From contig JANZYY010000018.1 in NCBI GenBank assembly GCA_026419705.1, forward strand, positions 1 to 20,981: a stretch of DNA of 20,981 nucleotides, written 5' to 3'. Both the position numbers and the translations under genes were made by a program. This document shows, piece by piece, positions 8,099 to 15,751 of the stretch. The notes beneath the pieces are model-generated. The model did not search any database and was not told the DNA's origin. It was given only the letters and a program-made list of their open reading frames with translations. This DNA comes from Fischerella sp. Lineage in GTDB: Bacteria > Cyanobacteriota > Cyanobacteriia > Cyanobacteriales > Nostocaceae. How positions within the stretch are numbered: the stretch's first letter is position 1; every line of letters starts with the position of its first letter.

Positions 8099-9061
8099 AT
8101 GAACCAAAAACGCATTTTAGTGACCGGTGCAAGTGGATGTATTGGTCACTATATCAGTGAAGCTTTAATTCAGGAGACAAAGCACGAGTTATATCTACTA
8201 GTTAGAAATCCTGAAAAATTAAAAATTGATACACAAGTCCGCCCTGGTGTCACCGTATTGCCAGGTGATATGCAAGAAATTCGGTATTTAGCTGACTTGC
8301 TGAAAACAATAGATACTGCGGTATTAACGGCGACAGCTTGGGGTGGTGCCGCAACTTTTGATATTAATGTAGTTAAAACCATAGAATTACTGAATTATTT
8401 AGATCCAGTTACCTGCGAACAGGTAATTTACTTTTCGACTGCAAGTGTTTTAAACAACAAGAACCAACCACTCAAGGAAGCAGGGGAACTCGGTACAGAC
8501 TACATTCGTTCAAAATATGATTGCTTGCAGAGAATCGGGAAATTAGCGATCGCACCGAAAGTGACCAAAGTTTTCCCCACGCTAGTCTTGGGTGGCGACA
8601 GCAATAAACCTTATTCACACCTTACATCCGGCATTCTTGAAGTTACAAAATATATAGATTTAATTCGTTTTTTTCAAGCAGACGGTAGTTTTCACTTTAT
8701 CCATGCACGAGATATTGCCACAGTTGTGCGACATTTAATAGATCATCCCCCAAAAGAAGGTGAATCAAGACAATTAGTTTTAGGTCAGGCACAATTGACT
8801 GTTAACCAAGCAGTAGAAGAAGTGTGCGCCTATCTTGGCAAAAAGATTTATTTTCGCATCCCTCTATCTTTATCGTTAGCTAATTTATTAATAGTTTTGT
8901 TTCGCATTCAAATGGCAGCTTGGGATAGATTTTGTATGAACTATCGGCATTTTACTTATGAAAATGCCGTCAATCCTGGCAGTTTTGGTTTACAGAATTA
9001 CTGTACCACTATCAGCGATGTGTTGCGAATTAGTGGTGTTAAGGATTTCACCTCTGTTTAG
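8099..9061 (+). CDS. NAD(P)-dependent epimerase/dehydratase-like extended SDR protein
   Basis: This 320-residue Rossmann-fold protein has the nucleotide-binding motif GASGCIG at ~10-16 straight after the first strand (RILVTG). The probable catalytic residues are Ser113 (YFSTAS) and Tyr135/Lys139 (YIRSK), the YxxxK pair of short-chain dehydrogenases. FHFIHARDIATVV, a typical extended-SDR segment, lies near 194-206. The C-terminal half binds the substrate in this family and does not identify it here; sugar nucleotides, flavonoid-like or isoprenoid compounds are all handled by relatives. The hydrophobic stretch at ~255-270 (IPLSLSLANLLIVLF) could dock on a membrane. The start is fixed by the Rossmann strand, but no ribosome site is visible because heptamer repeats reach to within 5 bases of the ATG. 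A ~100-base gap separates it from the radical SAM gene on the same strand; a joint pathway is possible but unproven. Confidence 0.85.
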   Translation: MNQKRILVTGASGCIGHYISEALIQETKHELYLLVRNPEKLKIDTQVRPGVTVLPGDMQEIRYLADLLKTIDTAVLTATAWGGAATFDINVVKTIELLNYLDPVTCEQVIYFSTASVLNNKNQPLKEAGELGTDYIRSKYDCLQRIGKLAIAPKVTKVFPTLVLGGDSNKPYSHLTSGILEVTKYIDLIRFFQADGSFHFIHARDIATVVRHLIDHPPKEGESRQLVLGQAQLTVNQAVEEVCAYLGKKIYFRIPLSLSLANLLIVLFRIQMAAWDRFCMNYRHFTYENAVNPGSFGLQNYCTTISDVLRISGVKDFTSV

Positions 9062-9162
9062 AGAAATCTTAAAATGCAAACTAATGCCATAAAAATTTAA
9101 TTACACTTAAAACTGAAGTGTTGGTGAGATAAAACTCAAAGTGTGAGGAGAATGGAAATAAT

Positions 9163-10749
9163 ATGCGAATTTTACTCGTCTATCCTGTATTTCCCAAAAC
9201 CTTTTGGTCATACGAAAAAATATTAGCATTAGTCAATCGGAAAGTATTGCTTCCACCCCTGGGATTAGTAACAGTAGCAGCGATTTTACCCCAAAAATGG
9301 GAATTTAAGTTAGTCGATCGCAATATTCGCCCAGTTACAGAAGCAGAGTGGGCGTGGGCAGACTTGGTTATTTTCTCTGCGATGATAGTGCAAAAACAAG
9401 ATTTACTTGACCAAATTCGAGAAGCGAAAAAACGCGGTAAGTTAGTTGCTGTGGGTGGTCCCTATCCTACTTCCACACCCGGTGAACCAAAAGCAGCAGG
9501 TGCAGATTTTCTCATTCTGGATGAAGGAGAAATCACCCTGCCAATGTTTGTCGAAGCAATTCAACGTGGTGAAACATCTGGTATTTTCCGCGCCACAGAA
9601 AAACCAGATGTAACTACAACTCCAATACCCCGTTTTGATTTGCTGGATTTTGATGCTTATGACATGATGTCAGTGCAATTTTCGCGGGGTTGTCCCTTCC
9701 AGTGCGAATTTTGCGACATTATTGTTTTGTATGGACGCAAACCTCGTACCAAAACTCCGGCGCAACTGCTGACAGAGTTAGATTACCTCTACGAATTGGG
9801 TTGGCGGCGGGGTGTTTTCATAGTGGATGACAACTTTATTGGTAACAAACGCAATGTCAAGTTGTTGCTCAAAGAGTTAAAAGTCTGGATGCAGCAACAT
9901 AATTATCCCTTCCGGTTTGACACGGAGGCTTCAGTTGATTTGGCGCAAGATCCAGAATTGATGGAGTTAATGGTTGAGTGTGGTTTTGCAGCCGTGTTTT
10001 TGGGAATTGAAACACCGGATGAAGAAAGTCTGCAATTGACGAAAAAGTTTCAAAATACTCGCAGTTGTTTGGTTGAATCCGTGCAAACCATCATTAAAGC
10101 TGGGTTGCGCCCAATGGCTGGATTTATCATTGGATTTGATGGCGAAAAAGCAGGCGCAGGCGATCGCATTGTTCGCTTTGCTGAACAAGCAGCAATCCCC
10201 TCTACCACCTTCGCTATGTTACAAGCACTACCAGATACAGCACTGTGGCATCGTTTGAAGAAAGAAGGGCGACTCCGGGAAAACAAAGATGGTAATATCA
10301 ATCAAACCACCTTGATGAACTTTATCCCTACTCGTCCCCTGGAAGACATAGCTAGAGAATATATTGAAGCTTTTTGTGCTTTATATGACCCGCAAAAATA
10401 TTTGGAACGCACCTATAGGTGTTTCCTAATCATGGGTAAGCCAAAGTGGAAAGCACCCTTCAAAATGCCAGAGTGGGTAGTTGTGAAAGCGCTACTGATC
10501 GTGATTTGGCGACAAGGGATAAAACGCCAAACTCGTTGGCAGTTTTGGCATCATTTATTCAGTATCCTCAAACATAATCCTGGTGTTGTAGAGCATTACC
10601 TCGCCACCTGCGCTCACATCGAGCATTTTCTGGAATATCGCCAAATCGTCCGCGACCAAATCGAATCTCAGCTAGCTGAATATCTTGCACAAGGTGTAGA
10701 AAAGCCATATGTGCCAGATCGGGGAAAAGCAGAAACATGTGCCAGTTAA
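9163..10749 (+). CDS. B12-binding-domain radical SAM protein (DUF4070 type)
   Basis: The N-terminal ~150 residues form a cobalamin-binding-like domain (MRILLVYPVFP, then LPPLGLVTVAAILP, and VAVGGPYPT near 96-103). The base-off motif DxHxxG is not visible. The radical SAM core follows, with the iron-sulfur cluster motif CPFQCEFC (Cys177, Cys181, Cys184) and downstream strands such as FIVDDNFIGN and FLGIETPDEESL. The C-terminal ~150 residues resemble the DUF4070 extension of this subfamily. Members include the hopanoid C-2 methylase HpnP and several uncharacterised cyanobacterial proteins; they use radical chemistry with SAM and often transfer methyl groups. The order and some segments fit HpnP-like proteins, but the sequence is not close enough to name it so. 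At 528 residues it is complete. GAGGAG lies upstream of the ATG at 9163, with a rather long 12-base spacing. It is the last gene of the hemE-SDR-radical SAM run. Confidence 0.88.
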   Translation: MRILLVYPVFPKTFWSYEKILALVNRKVLLPPLGLVTVAAILPQKWEFKLVDRNIRPVTEAEWAWADLVIFSAMIVQKQDLLDQIREAKKRGKLVAVGGPYPTSTPGEPKAAGADFLILDEGEITLPMFVEAIQRGETSGIFRATEKPDVTTTPIPRFDLLDFDAYDMMSVQFSRGCPFQCEFCDIIVLYGRKPRTKTPAQLLTELDYLYELGWRRGVFIVDDNFIGNKRNVKLLLKELKVWMQQHNYPFRFDTEASVDLAQDPELMELMVECGFAAVFLGIETPDEESLQLTKKFQNTRSCLVESVQTIIKAGLRPMAGFIIGFDGEKAGAGDRIVRFAEQAAIPSTTFAMLQALPDTALWHRLKKEGRLRENKDGNINQTTLMNFIPTRPLEDIAREYIEAFCALYDPQKYLERTYRCFLIMGKPKWKAPFKMPEWVVVKALLIVIWRQGIKRQTRWQFWHHLFSILKHNPGVVEHYLATCAHIEHFLEYRQIVRDQIESQLAEYLAQGVEKPYVPDRGKAETCAS

Positions 10750-10782
10750 GAATCTTGGCATGCTTGTGTCTACCCTGCACTG

Positions 10783-10839
10783 GCGTCTATGTGGTTCAAA
10801 AAGAAATCTTATTAACCACTAAGACACAAAGACACTAAG
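10783..10839 (+). repeat. Dispersed repeat copy B
   Basis: It begins with GCGTCTATGTGGTTCAAA (10783-10800), identical over 18 bases to copy A at 3461-3478 in the opposite orientation. An AT-rich spacer follows, then ACCACTAAGACACAAAGACA. Both copies lie between genes. Confidence 0.65.
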
Positions 10840-11354
10840 TATCACTATGGCTAGAGATGCTGAGGCTGCAGGCGATCGAACTGGCTAGTTTCGCATCTCT
10901 AAGTTTGGTAATACTGTCAATACTTTGGTGTTTGTTCAACTGGCGACTAAACAGACAAGGAGGACAAGGGAAACAAGGGGCGCGGCTGGAGGGATTCTCT
11001 TGTTTGCGAACTTTCAGCGCCGTTGCCGTGGTTCCAAAAGTTGTAGCACTTGGTGTAGAAGATTTGCATTAAGAATTCTGTGAAATGGTATCAAAGATTA
11101 TTTTTGAGCAAAATTAATTTTTGCAACATTTCTTTGAGGAGAAGTGTAAATTTTTAGTAAAACAAACATATCTCAACTCGGTAAATAATAACTAGCAATA
11201 TTATCTTATACCATTTCTCTCAATGTTTGATACAGATGATTCTCTATAGCCGGTTCGATCAATCTACATATGTTTCACTGTTAAAGGGAATTGGTATTAA
11301 TAGGTACTGTGATAATTGATAGTAGTAGCTTGATTTAAATTTATTCATAATAAT

Positions 11355-11380
11355 TATTATCTCTTGGGAGATAATATTTT
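11355..11380 (+). other. Perfect 9-bp hairpin with T-run, upstream of the GlsB-like gene
   Basis: TATTATCTC (11355-11363) and GAGATAATA (11368-11376) pair perfectly around a TTGG loop and are followed by TTTT. It looks like an intrinsic terminator, but the nearest upstream gene ends about 600 bases before it and the GlsB-like ATG is 92 bases after it. It may be a leader hairpin or the end of a small transcript. Confidence 0.45.
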
Positions 11381-11467
11381 ATTCAACCTTTGATAGAAGA
11401 AATTATAATTGGCAATTGTTATATTAGTTATAGGATTAGTAATAAAAGACGGTAGAGGATTGAAATT

Positions 11468-11743
11468 ATGATCAATCTGATTGCATGGATAGTTCTGGGT
11501 CTAATCGCTGGGGCTATTGCTAAAGCTATCTACCCAGGTGAACAAGGAGGCGGAATTATAGCAACAATTATTCTGGGTATCATAGGTTCCTTAATCGGTG
11601 GAAGCTTATATAATTTGATACAAACAGGGAACTTAGTAATCACTGGAGCTGGTTTCAGTATTCCTGGTTTAATTGTTGCGATCATTGGAGCAATAATTGC
11701 GATTTTTATCTGGGGTTTAATAACTCGGCGCAGCACTGTATAG
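11468..11743 (+). CDS. GlsB/YeaQ/YmgE family stress-response membrane protein
   Basis: This small Gly/Ile-rich protein of 91 residues has three predicted membrane helices (about 3-20, 29-50, 63-85). It has the family pattern of PF04226 (transglycosylase-associated protein): IAWIVLGLIAGAIAKAIYPG, then GGGIIATIILGIIGSLIGG and a final hydrophobic hairpin. Members are induced by acid, salt or general stress in many bacteria, sit in the cytoplasmic membrane, and have no proven biochemical activity. AGAGGA lies just upstream of the ATG at 11468. It faces a CsbD-family gene across two terminator hairpins, and both families belong to general stress regulons elsewhere. The family call is firm; the cellular role is not known. 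Confidence 0.92.
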   Translation: MINLIAWIVLGLIAGAIAKAIYPGEQGGGIIATIILGIIGSLIGGSLYNLIQTGNLVITGAGFSIPGLIVAIIGAIIAIFIWGLITRRSTV

Positions 11744-11821
11744 AGGATGCAATCAAAGATATATGGTTAGAGCCGATGCGATCGGAGTAAACCTTTATTT
11801 ATGATTCCCAGCCAATAATCA

Positions 11822-11853
11822 AAAACTCCACTGAGATGATGAGGTGGAGTTTT
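11822..11853 (+). terminator. Rho-independent terminator after the GlsB-like gene (works in both directions)
   Basis: AAAACTCCAC (11822-11831) pairs perfectly with GTGGAGTTTT (11844-11853) around a 12-base loop. The T-run is the end of the stem, and the mirror arrangement would also stop minus-strand transcription. It lies about 80 bases after the stop at 11743. Confidence 0.8.
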
Positions 11854-11882
11854 CAATATTGAATTGTTTAACTTAAAAAGAC

Positions 11883-11915
11883 AGATCCCCGACTTTCACC
11901 AGAAATCGGGGATCT
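11883..11915 (-). terminator. Rho-independent terminator of the CsbD-family gene
   Basis: AGATCCCCGA (11883-11892) and TCGGGGATCT (11906-11915) form a perfect 10-bp GC-rich stem with a 13-base loop. On the minus strand it is followed by GTCTTTTT. It begins 24 bases past the CsbD-family stop. Confidence 0.85.
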
Positions 11916-11939
11916 CATAATTTAATTTTCCACTTCAAG

Positions 11940-12122
11940 CTACTCTAGCGATTTTTTCACATCGTCTTTGATATTCTCAACTGTATGGCGAAGATTTGCT
12001 TCTGCTTGCTTTGCTTGACCCTCTGCCTTATCTTGCGGATTGCCAGTTACCTCGCCCACTATTTCTTGAACTTTACCTTCGATATTTTTAGCGGTTGCTT
12101 CTACTCTTTTTTCAATGCTCAT
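11940..12122 (-). CDS. CsbD family stress protein
   Basis: This 60-residue, highly charged, helix-rich protein has the CsbD pattern (PF05532): KRVEATAKNIEGKVQEIVGEVTGNPQDKAEGQAKQAEA, with the conserved Gly-Lys and Gly-x-x-x-Asp/Asn spacing. CsbD is controlled by SigB in Bacillus, and relatives rise under osmotic, phosphate or heat stress; the molecular role is unknown. It has no signal peptide or membrane helix and should be cytoplasmic. The ATG at 12122 has only a weak A/G-rich ribosome site (GAAAGAAA). It is monocistronic, with its own terminator, and convergent with the GlsB-like gene. Confidence 0.92.
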   Translation of the reverse strand: MSIEKRVEATAKNIEGKVQEIVGEVTGNPQDKAEGQAKQAEANLRHTVENIKDDVKKSLE

Positions 12123-12630
12123 GGTTTTTCTTTCAAATTTAGTGAATCCAATTACATAAACAATATATTTATATTTTTTTAATCAAACTTCTCTCGTCAG
12201 ATATAAATCGCTTTTCCCGAGAGTTATCGAAAGATAGATTGACCGAAAAACAAGATTCCTGACTTCTCCAATCAAGCAGAATTATCGATTTCTTTATTCT
12301 TTCAAATTGAGGCGATCGCAAACCTTTCCTTGTAACTTAGTAAAACATTGCATAAGTTAATGCCGAAATTCTAGCACCAAGAGTCCGCGCCTTGGAGCAT
12401 TAATCACTACTAGTCCACCACGTTTGTAGTGAGGGCTTTAGCCCTGTTTGTAGTGGGGGCTTTAGCCCTGTTTGTAGTGGGGGCTTTAGCCCTGTTTGTA
12501 GTGGGGGCTTTAGCCCTGTTTGTAGTGAGGGCTTTAGCCCTCATTTAAGCACGCTTAGTGCTTACTACAAACTCCCTTAGCTTGTTAAAATCCTTGTGGC
12601 AGACTACTACACTTTTACGCAAAGCTGTAT
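12123..12630. other. Intergenic region between CsbD-family and secreted-protein genes
   Basis: The right part of the gap is taken up by the five-copy 24-bp array and its flanking inverted repeat (12422-12572). The left part is AT-rich (the CsbD leader) and has one HIP1 octamer near 12312. No coding frame is supported. Confidence 0.6.
12422..12541. repeat. Five tandem 24-bp units, each with a hairpin
   Basis: Five exact-length units start at 12422, 12446, 12470, 12494 and 12518. Each is GTTTGTAGTG followed by A or G and then GGGCTTTAGCCCT. Units 1 and 5 have A, units 2-4 have G. GGGC and GCCC pair around TTTA in every unit. The block's first nine bases, GTTTGTAGT, recur inverted as ACTACAAAC at 12564-12572, after a second small inverted repeat (AAGCAC...GTGCTT), so the whole region 12422-12572 can close on itself. 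This resembles a palindromic dispersed word common between cyanobacterial genes, amplified here in tandem. There are no spacers, so it is not a CRISPR array. Confidence 0.9.
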
Positions 12631-13257
12631 TTAGTTCAAATAGACTTGACCATCTTGCTGAATTCTAATAGCGGTTTGACTGTTTCTAAATTCCGTGGTT
12701 TCATCCAAAGCCAGTTCTAATAATCCTGACTCAGAGGATATTGGAGTGATCCTCAAGAACCCACCATCTTGACGAACAGCAGTGATAGTAACTGCTACTG
12801 GTAAATCTTGCAGTACAACTTCTTGTCTACCTGGAAGAACACGTTGTCCAGTATGCCCAATTGCTTGATAGGCGATCGCTGCATTGGTGTTATTTTTGAG
12901 CCTCACATCTACCCTGCCATTGCTTGGTGTAATCGTAGCGACTGGGTCAAACTGTTTTTCTGGTAAAGGTGGTTGAATTACAGTCACTGACGGAGTACCA
13001 GGAACAGTCTCACGCGGAGAAATTCCTTGTGTTATCTGTCGTTGGGTAAAAGCATTGGGTGGACATCCTTCTGGAACCAATACTCTATTATTATGTGGTT
13101 CTTCGTAGAAAATACCGGGGCAGGGGTTAACTTTGGAAAGAGAGGTGGTAGGCTGCTGCTGTGCCATTACCACTTGCGGAATTGCAGATACACCAATCAT
13201 TAACCCACCGCAAACAGCAGCTAGTAATTTAGTAGATGCGTAAAATATTTTATTCAT
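12631..13257 (-). CDS. Secreted protein of unknown function
   Basis: This protein is not recognised. From the ATG at 13257 it has 208 residues and begins with a clear signal peptide (MNKIFYASTK, a hydrophobic run, and probable cleavage after VVMA near residue 32). The mature part has a Pro/Gln-rich first third with two cysteines (46 and 65) that could pair, then a beta-rich part (about 105-208) with segments such as GRVDVRLKNNTNAAIAYQA and LPVAVTITAVRQ that suggest a beta-sandwich. The open frame extends to 13293, but the ATG at 13257 was chosen because AGAGGT lies five bases before it and the signal peptide starts there. Export to the periplasm or outside is likely. It stands alone, between the 24-bp array and the DUF2267 gene; no partner is implied by position. 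Confidence 0.8.
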   Translation of the reverse strand: MNKIFYASTKLLAAVCGGLMIGVSAIPQVVMAQQQPTTSLSKVNPCPGIFYEEPHNNRVLVPEGCPPNAFTQRQITQGISPRETVPGTPSVTVIQPPLPEKQFDPVATITPSNGRVDVRLKNNTNAAIAYQAIGHTGQRVLPGRQEVVLQDLPVAVTITAVRQDGGFLRITPISSESGLLELALDETTEFRNSQTAIRIQQDGQVYLN

Positions 13258-13450
13258 TTTTACCTCTGGCTTCCAAACACTAGGAATAATCAATCTATTA
13301 GTTAATTCTTTTTATATATAGATGTAAGAGTATTATTTAATAAATAACAATTTTTGATTTTTTGCTTCCTCTAACTAGAGACGGGTAAATACTCTCAATT
13401 TGTTAGATTTTTATCTAACTCAGGTAGTATTCAAACACATCATCGGTTAT

Positions 13451-13490
13451 AAAAATTTAAGAGTTAAGAATAAAAATCATTCCTAACTCT
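13451..13490 (-). terminator. Rho-independent terminator of the DUF2267 gene
   Basis: On the minus strand a 12-bp stem (13479-13490 with 13460-13471, one G-T pair) with a 7-base loop is followed by TAAATTTTT (13451-13459). It starts about 30 bases after the stop at 13522. Confidence 0.8.
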
Positions 13491-13521
13491 CTAAATCGCT
13501 GACATAAAATGCCGTACTAGT

Positions 13522-13998
13522 TTAAGCTTCCTCCCAAAGCTGGCGAACTTTATCAGGCAACCAGCTAGCAATCTCCTCAATTCTTTCGGGAGACAATTCA
13601 TCTTTAGTAGCAGAAAACACTGCTTTCACCACTTGTTCGCGGTCTACATTGGGTGGCATACCACCTTCATTCGCTACTCGGAATAAAAAGCGGTCGGAAT
13701 CAATCTTAAAGATACCAGGACCTTGCCAAGGTGGACGAACTCGACTCAAAAAGCCCACAATCGGGTTCGTATCTTTCCACAAGTCTGCTATTTCTTGCAG
13801 CTTTTGATCGTCGTTTACTTCAACAGGTTTGTGTAATTCTTCCGCGACGCGATCCGCAGCTTCTGTGGTCATTAGATCGCGCATCACACGAAACACTACT
13901 TCTGTTAAATCCCTGGCATCATAGATATCTGACAAACCAGCTTGAACCATCACCTTTTCTAGAAATGGTCTATCTTTTTCTCTGATTTCTGTTTGCAT
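13522..13998 (-). CDS. DUF2267 domain protein
   Basis: This 158-residue cytoplasmic protein has no signal peptide or membrane helix. It shows the two-lobed helical pattern of DUF2267 (PF10025). The first lobe (~11-55) has FLEKVMVQAGLSD, then ARDLTEVVFRVMRDLMTTEAADRVAEEL. The second (~118-156) has EQVVKAVFSATKDELSPERIEEIASWLP. Between them is a ~50-residue insert with a Trp/Pro-rich segment (RVRPPWQGPG) not typical of the shortest members. The family's function is unknown; it often occurs near stress and envelope genes. The ATG at 13998 has a strong GGAGGG ribosome site, which fixes the start. The gene is monocistronic with its own terminator. It lies between a secreted protein gene and a sensor kinase gene on the same strand, each separated by hundreds of bases. 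Confidence 0.85.
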   Translation of the reverse strand: MQTEIREKDRPFLEKVMVQAGLSDIYDARDLTEVVFRVMRDLMTTEAADRVAEELHKPVEVNDDQKLQEIADLWKDTNPIVGFLSRVRPPWQGPGIFKIDSDRFLFRVANEGGMPPNVDREQVVKAVFSATKDELSPERIEEIASWLPDKVRQLWEEA

Positions 13999-14341
13999 TC
14001 AACCCTCCAGTTCTTATAGATGAAGCGATTTTGACCTATATAAAGCTAGCAGTTTGTAAACTAATGAGCCAGTTTTTTAGAAGTAGTAATATCAAACTAC
14101 TAGAGTTATAATTCAATACAGTTCAGTTAGCAAAACTTGATTCTTGAAGATCGCCCTAAATCCCCCTTTTCAAGAGGTGTTAGGTAGGATCAAAGCCTCA
14201 AGCAGACCATATTGAGTTAGAATTAGTCACTCACTTCATCAAGCACTACTACTATCAAATTAATAAGTACAATTACTGTTTTCCATCTGCCATAAGAAAC
14301 ACGCTAAAATCTGCCACAGGAAACATCAATAGAGTAAAGAA
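13999..14341. other. Intergenic region between the DUF2267 and sensor kinase genes
   Basis: It contains a short piece of a common cyanobacterial dispersed word (CCCTAAATCCCCCTTTT near 14153-14170, flanked by CTTGAA/TTCAAG). It also holds two near-identical 17-mers, ATCTGCCATAAGAAACA (14285-14301) and ATCTGCCACAGGAAACA (14309-14325), 24 bases apart. No gene or clear terminator for the kinase was seen. Confidence 0.5.
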
Positions 14342-15751
14342 TTAACTCTCAAGAGTTGTTGGTAAAGTAACAGTGACAGTAGTGCCTATACCGACAGTAC
14401 TTTCAACTTGAATTTGACCGTGATGGTTTTCGACAATAGCTAGAGCGATCGCTAATCCCAACCCCGAACCAGTATTATTTTCTATTGCTGTCTTGCTATT
14501 TGTATGGGTACGCGCCGGATCTACCCGGTAAAAGCGGTCAAACAAACGTGGTAGTGCTTCTGCGGGAATACCAATGCCAGTATCACGAATTTTTACTTGT
14601 AACTGGGGACTACCATAACGCAGTCCTGAAACCCGATTGTTTCCTTCTATCCGCACCAACTCGACATTTACCTGTCCCGATGAGGTCGTGTACTGCAAAG
14701 CATTACCAATCAAATTGGTAAACAACCGCACCAGTTGATCCCAGTTACCTATCAGTGTGAACCAATTCTCCAAAATTTCGGGGTTAGTTTCGCTAGCAGG
14801 AGGATCGACTAAGTTAAAGGTAAGGGTAATGCCTTTTTCTGCAGCTAAAAGTTGTTGTTCTTCCACCACTTCCATCAGCAAAGCATCCACAGGACAAGCA
14901 GAAAAGCTTTCTTCGCTGATACCGCTATCTTGGCGTGCTAGAAACAGCAAATCATTAACTAACTTACCCAAGCGCTGCGTTAGTCTTTCTACTACCTTCA
15001 GTTGTTGCCGATAGTGCTCAAGAGTAGTACCTTCTACCTCTGCTGACTCCAAATCGGCAAGTGCAACTTGTACATTAGTTTGAATCAAAGCAATGGGACT
15101 TCTGAGTTCGTGAGAAGCATCAGCAGTAAACTGCTTGAGACGTTGATATGACTCGCGCACAGGTTCCATCGCTTTACCAGAAAGGAACCAACCACTCGCA
15201 CCCACCGAAAGCACCATCAACCCAGTACCCAGTGCTAAATCAAAAATTAACTGCCGGCTCGGTTTTGTCACCTCAAACCAAGGATGACTCACGCGCAGAT
15301 ATCCCAATACCTGCTTTCCTACTTCCACTCGTTCAGTTACCTGACGCAGAAGCAGCGAAGAATTCTCCCCATCTCTCTGTCTCGCCACATGCACAGTCTC
15401 ACCAGTGCGATTAACATGAATGGGAATATCCAGTGGTTCTGATAAAGTAGACCAAAGTAACTCTCCAGTCGGACTAAACCACTCTAAGTCAATGTGGTCA
15501 TCTTCTACAGTATCTGCATTGTTGCGAAAACTAGCTTCCACATTAATACGCGATCGCCCAGTATCAGAGTTGACTGGTTCAATCACCAAAGAACGCTCTA
15601 CGACTTCCACTACATGATTTAAAGTATCATCAACCCGCTCAATTAAAGTATTGCGGACATATAAATATACGCCAATAGCAAATAGCAGTAGCAGCACCGC
15701 AGTTACAGCTGTGTACCAGATAGCAAGACGGCGACGAGTAGTTTGAAACAT
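14342..15751 (-). CDS. rppB: Two-component sensor histidine kinase, RppB/NrsS-like
   Basis: This membrane kinase of 469 residues has two membrane helices (about 10-31 and 169-191) enclosing a ~135-residue extracytoplasmic sensor domain. The transmitter follows: H-box FTADASHELRSPI with phospho-acceptor His214, N-box NLIGNALQYT (346-355), G1 DTGIGI (390-395), F-box FDRFYR (404-409) and G2 GSGLGLAI (428-435). All catalytic motifs are intact. The start MFQTTRRRLAIWYTAVTAVLLLLFAIGVY and the overall arrangement are those of cyanobacterial RppB (NrsS) kinases, which sense redox state or nickel in Synechocystis and pair with RppA. No classical HAMP box is clear. Unlike the Synechocystis locus, no response regulator is next to it: 659 bases upstream and 343 downstream are gene-free. 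The ligand and partner here are therefore unknown, and the symbol is by resemblance only. Confidence 0.88.
   Translation of the reverse strand: MFQTTRRRLAIWYTAVTAVLLLLFAIGVYLYVRNTLIERVDDTLNHVVEVVERSLVIEPVNSDTGRSRINVEASFRNNADTVEDDHIDLEWFSPTGELLWSTLSEPLDIPIHVNRTGETVHVARQRDGENSSLLLRQVTERVEVGKQVLGYLRVSHPWFEVTKPSRQLIFDLALGTGLMVLSVGASGWFLSGKAMEPVRESYQRLKQFTADASHELRSPIALIQTNVQVALADLESAEVEGTTLEHYRQQLKVVERLTQRLGKLVNDLLFLARQDSGISEESFSACPVDALLMEVVEEQQLLAAEKGITLTFNLVDPPASETNPEILENWFTLIGNWDQLVRLFTNLIGNALQYTTSSGQVNVELVRIEGNNRVSGLRYGSPQLQVKIRDTGIGIPAEALPRLFDRFYRVDPARTHTNSKTAIENNTGSGLGLAIALAIVENHHGQIQVESTVGIGTTVTVTLPTTLES

Larger units (their letters stand above)
10750..11467. other. Long intergenic region upstream of the GlsB-like gene
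   Basis: It holds dispersed repeat copy B (10783-10839), a low-complexity purine-rich stretch (around 10960-10985), and an AT-rich right half with a perfect hairpin (11355-11376). A 71-codon frame at 10857-11072 has one possible membrane helix but no ribosome site, passes through the low-complexity stretch and resembles nothing known to me, so it was not called as a gene. Confidence 0.6.

Noticed and set aside
9163..10749. Naming the radical SAM gene hpnP
   Set aside because: The domain order fits, but several cyanobacterial paralogs share it and diagnostic similarity to verified HpnP could not be shown by eye.
10857..11072. 71-codon plus-strand frame with one possible membrane helix
   Set aside because: No ribosome site, a low-complexity Gln/Gly run from repeat DNA and no family resemblance; probably chance.
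11245..11275. GGTTCGATC, resembling a tRNA T-loop
   Set aside because: No matching T-stem, acceptor or anticodon arm could be built around it.
12422..12541. Possible CRISPR array
   Set aside because: The 24-base units abut directly with no spacers, and no cas gene is near.
14285..14325. Two 17-mers, 24 bases apart, as regulator binding sites
   Set aside because: They lie downstream of the kinase gene, not in a promoter, and two copies are too few to argue for an operator.
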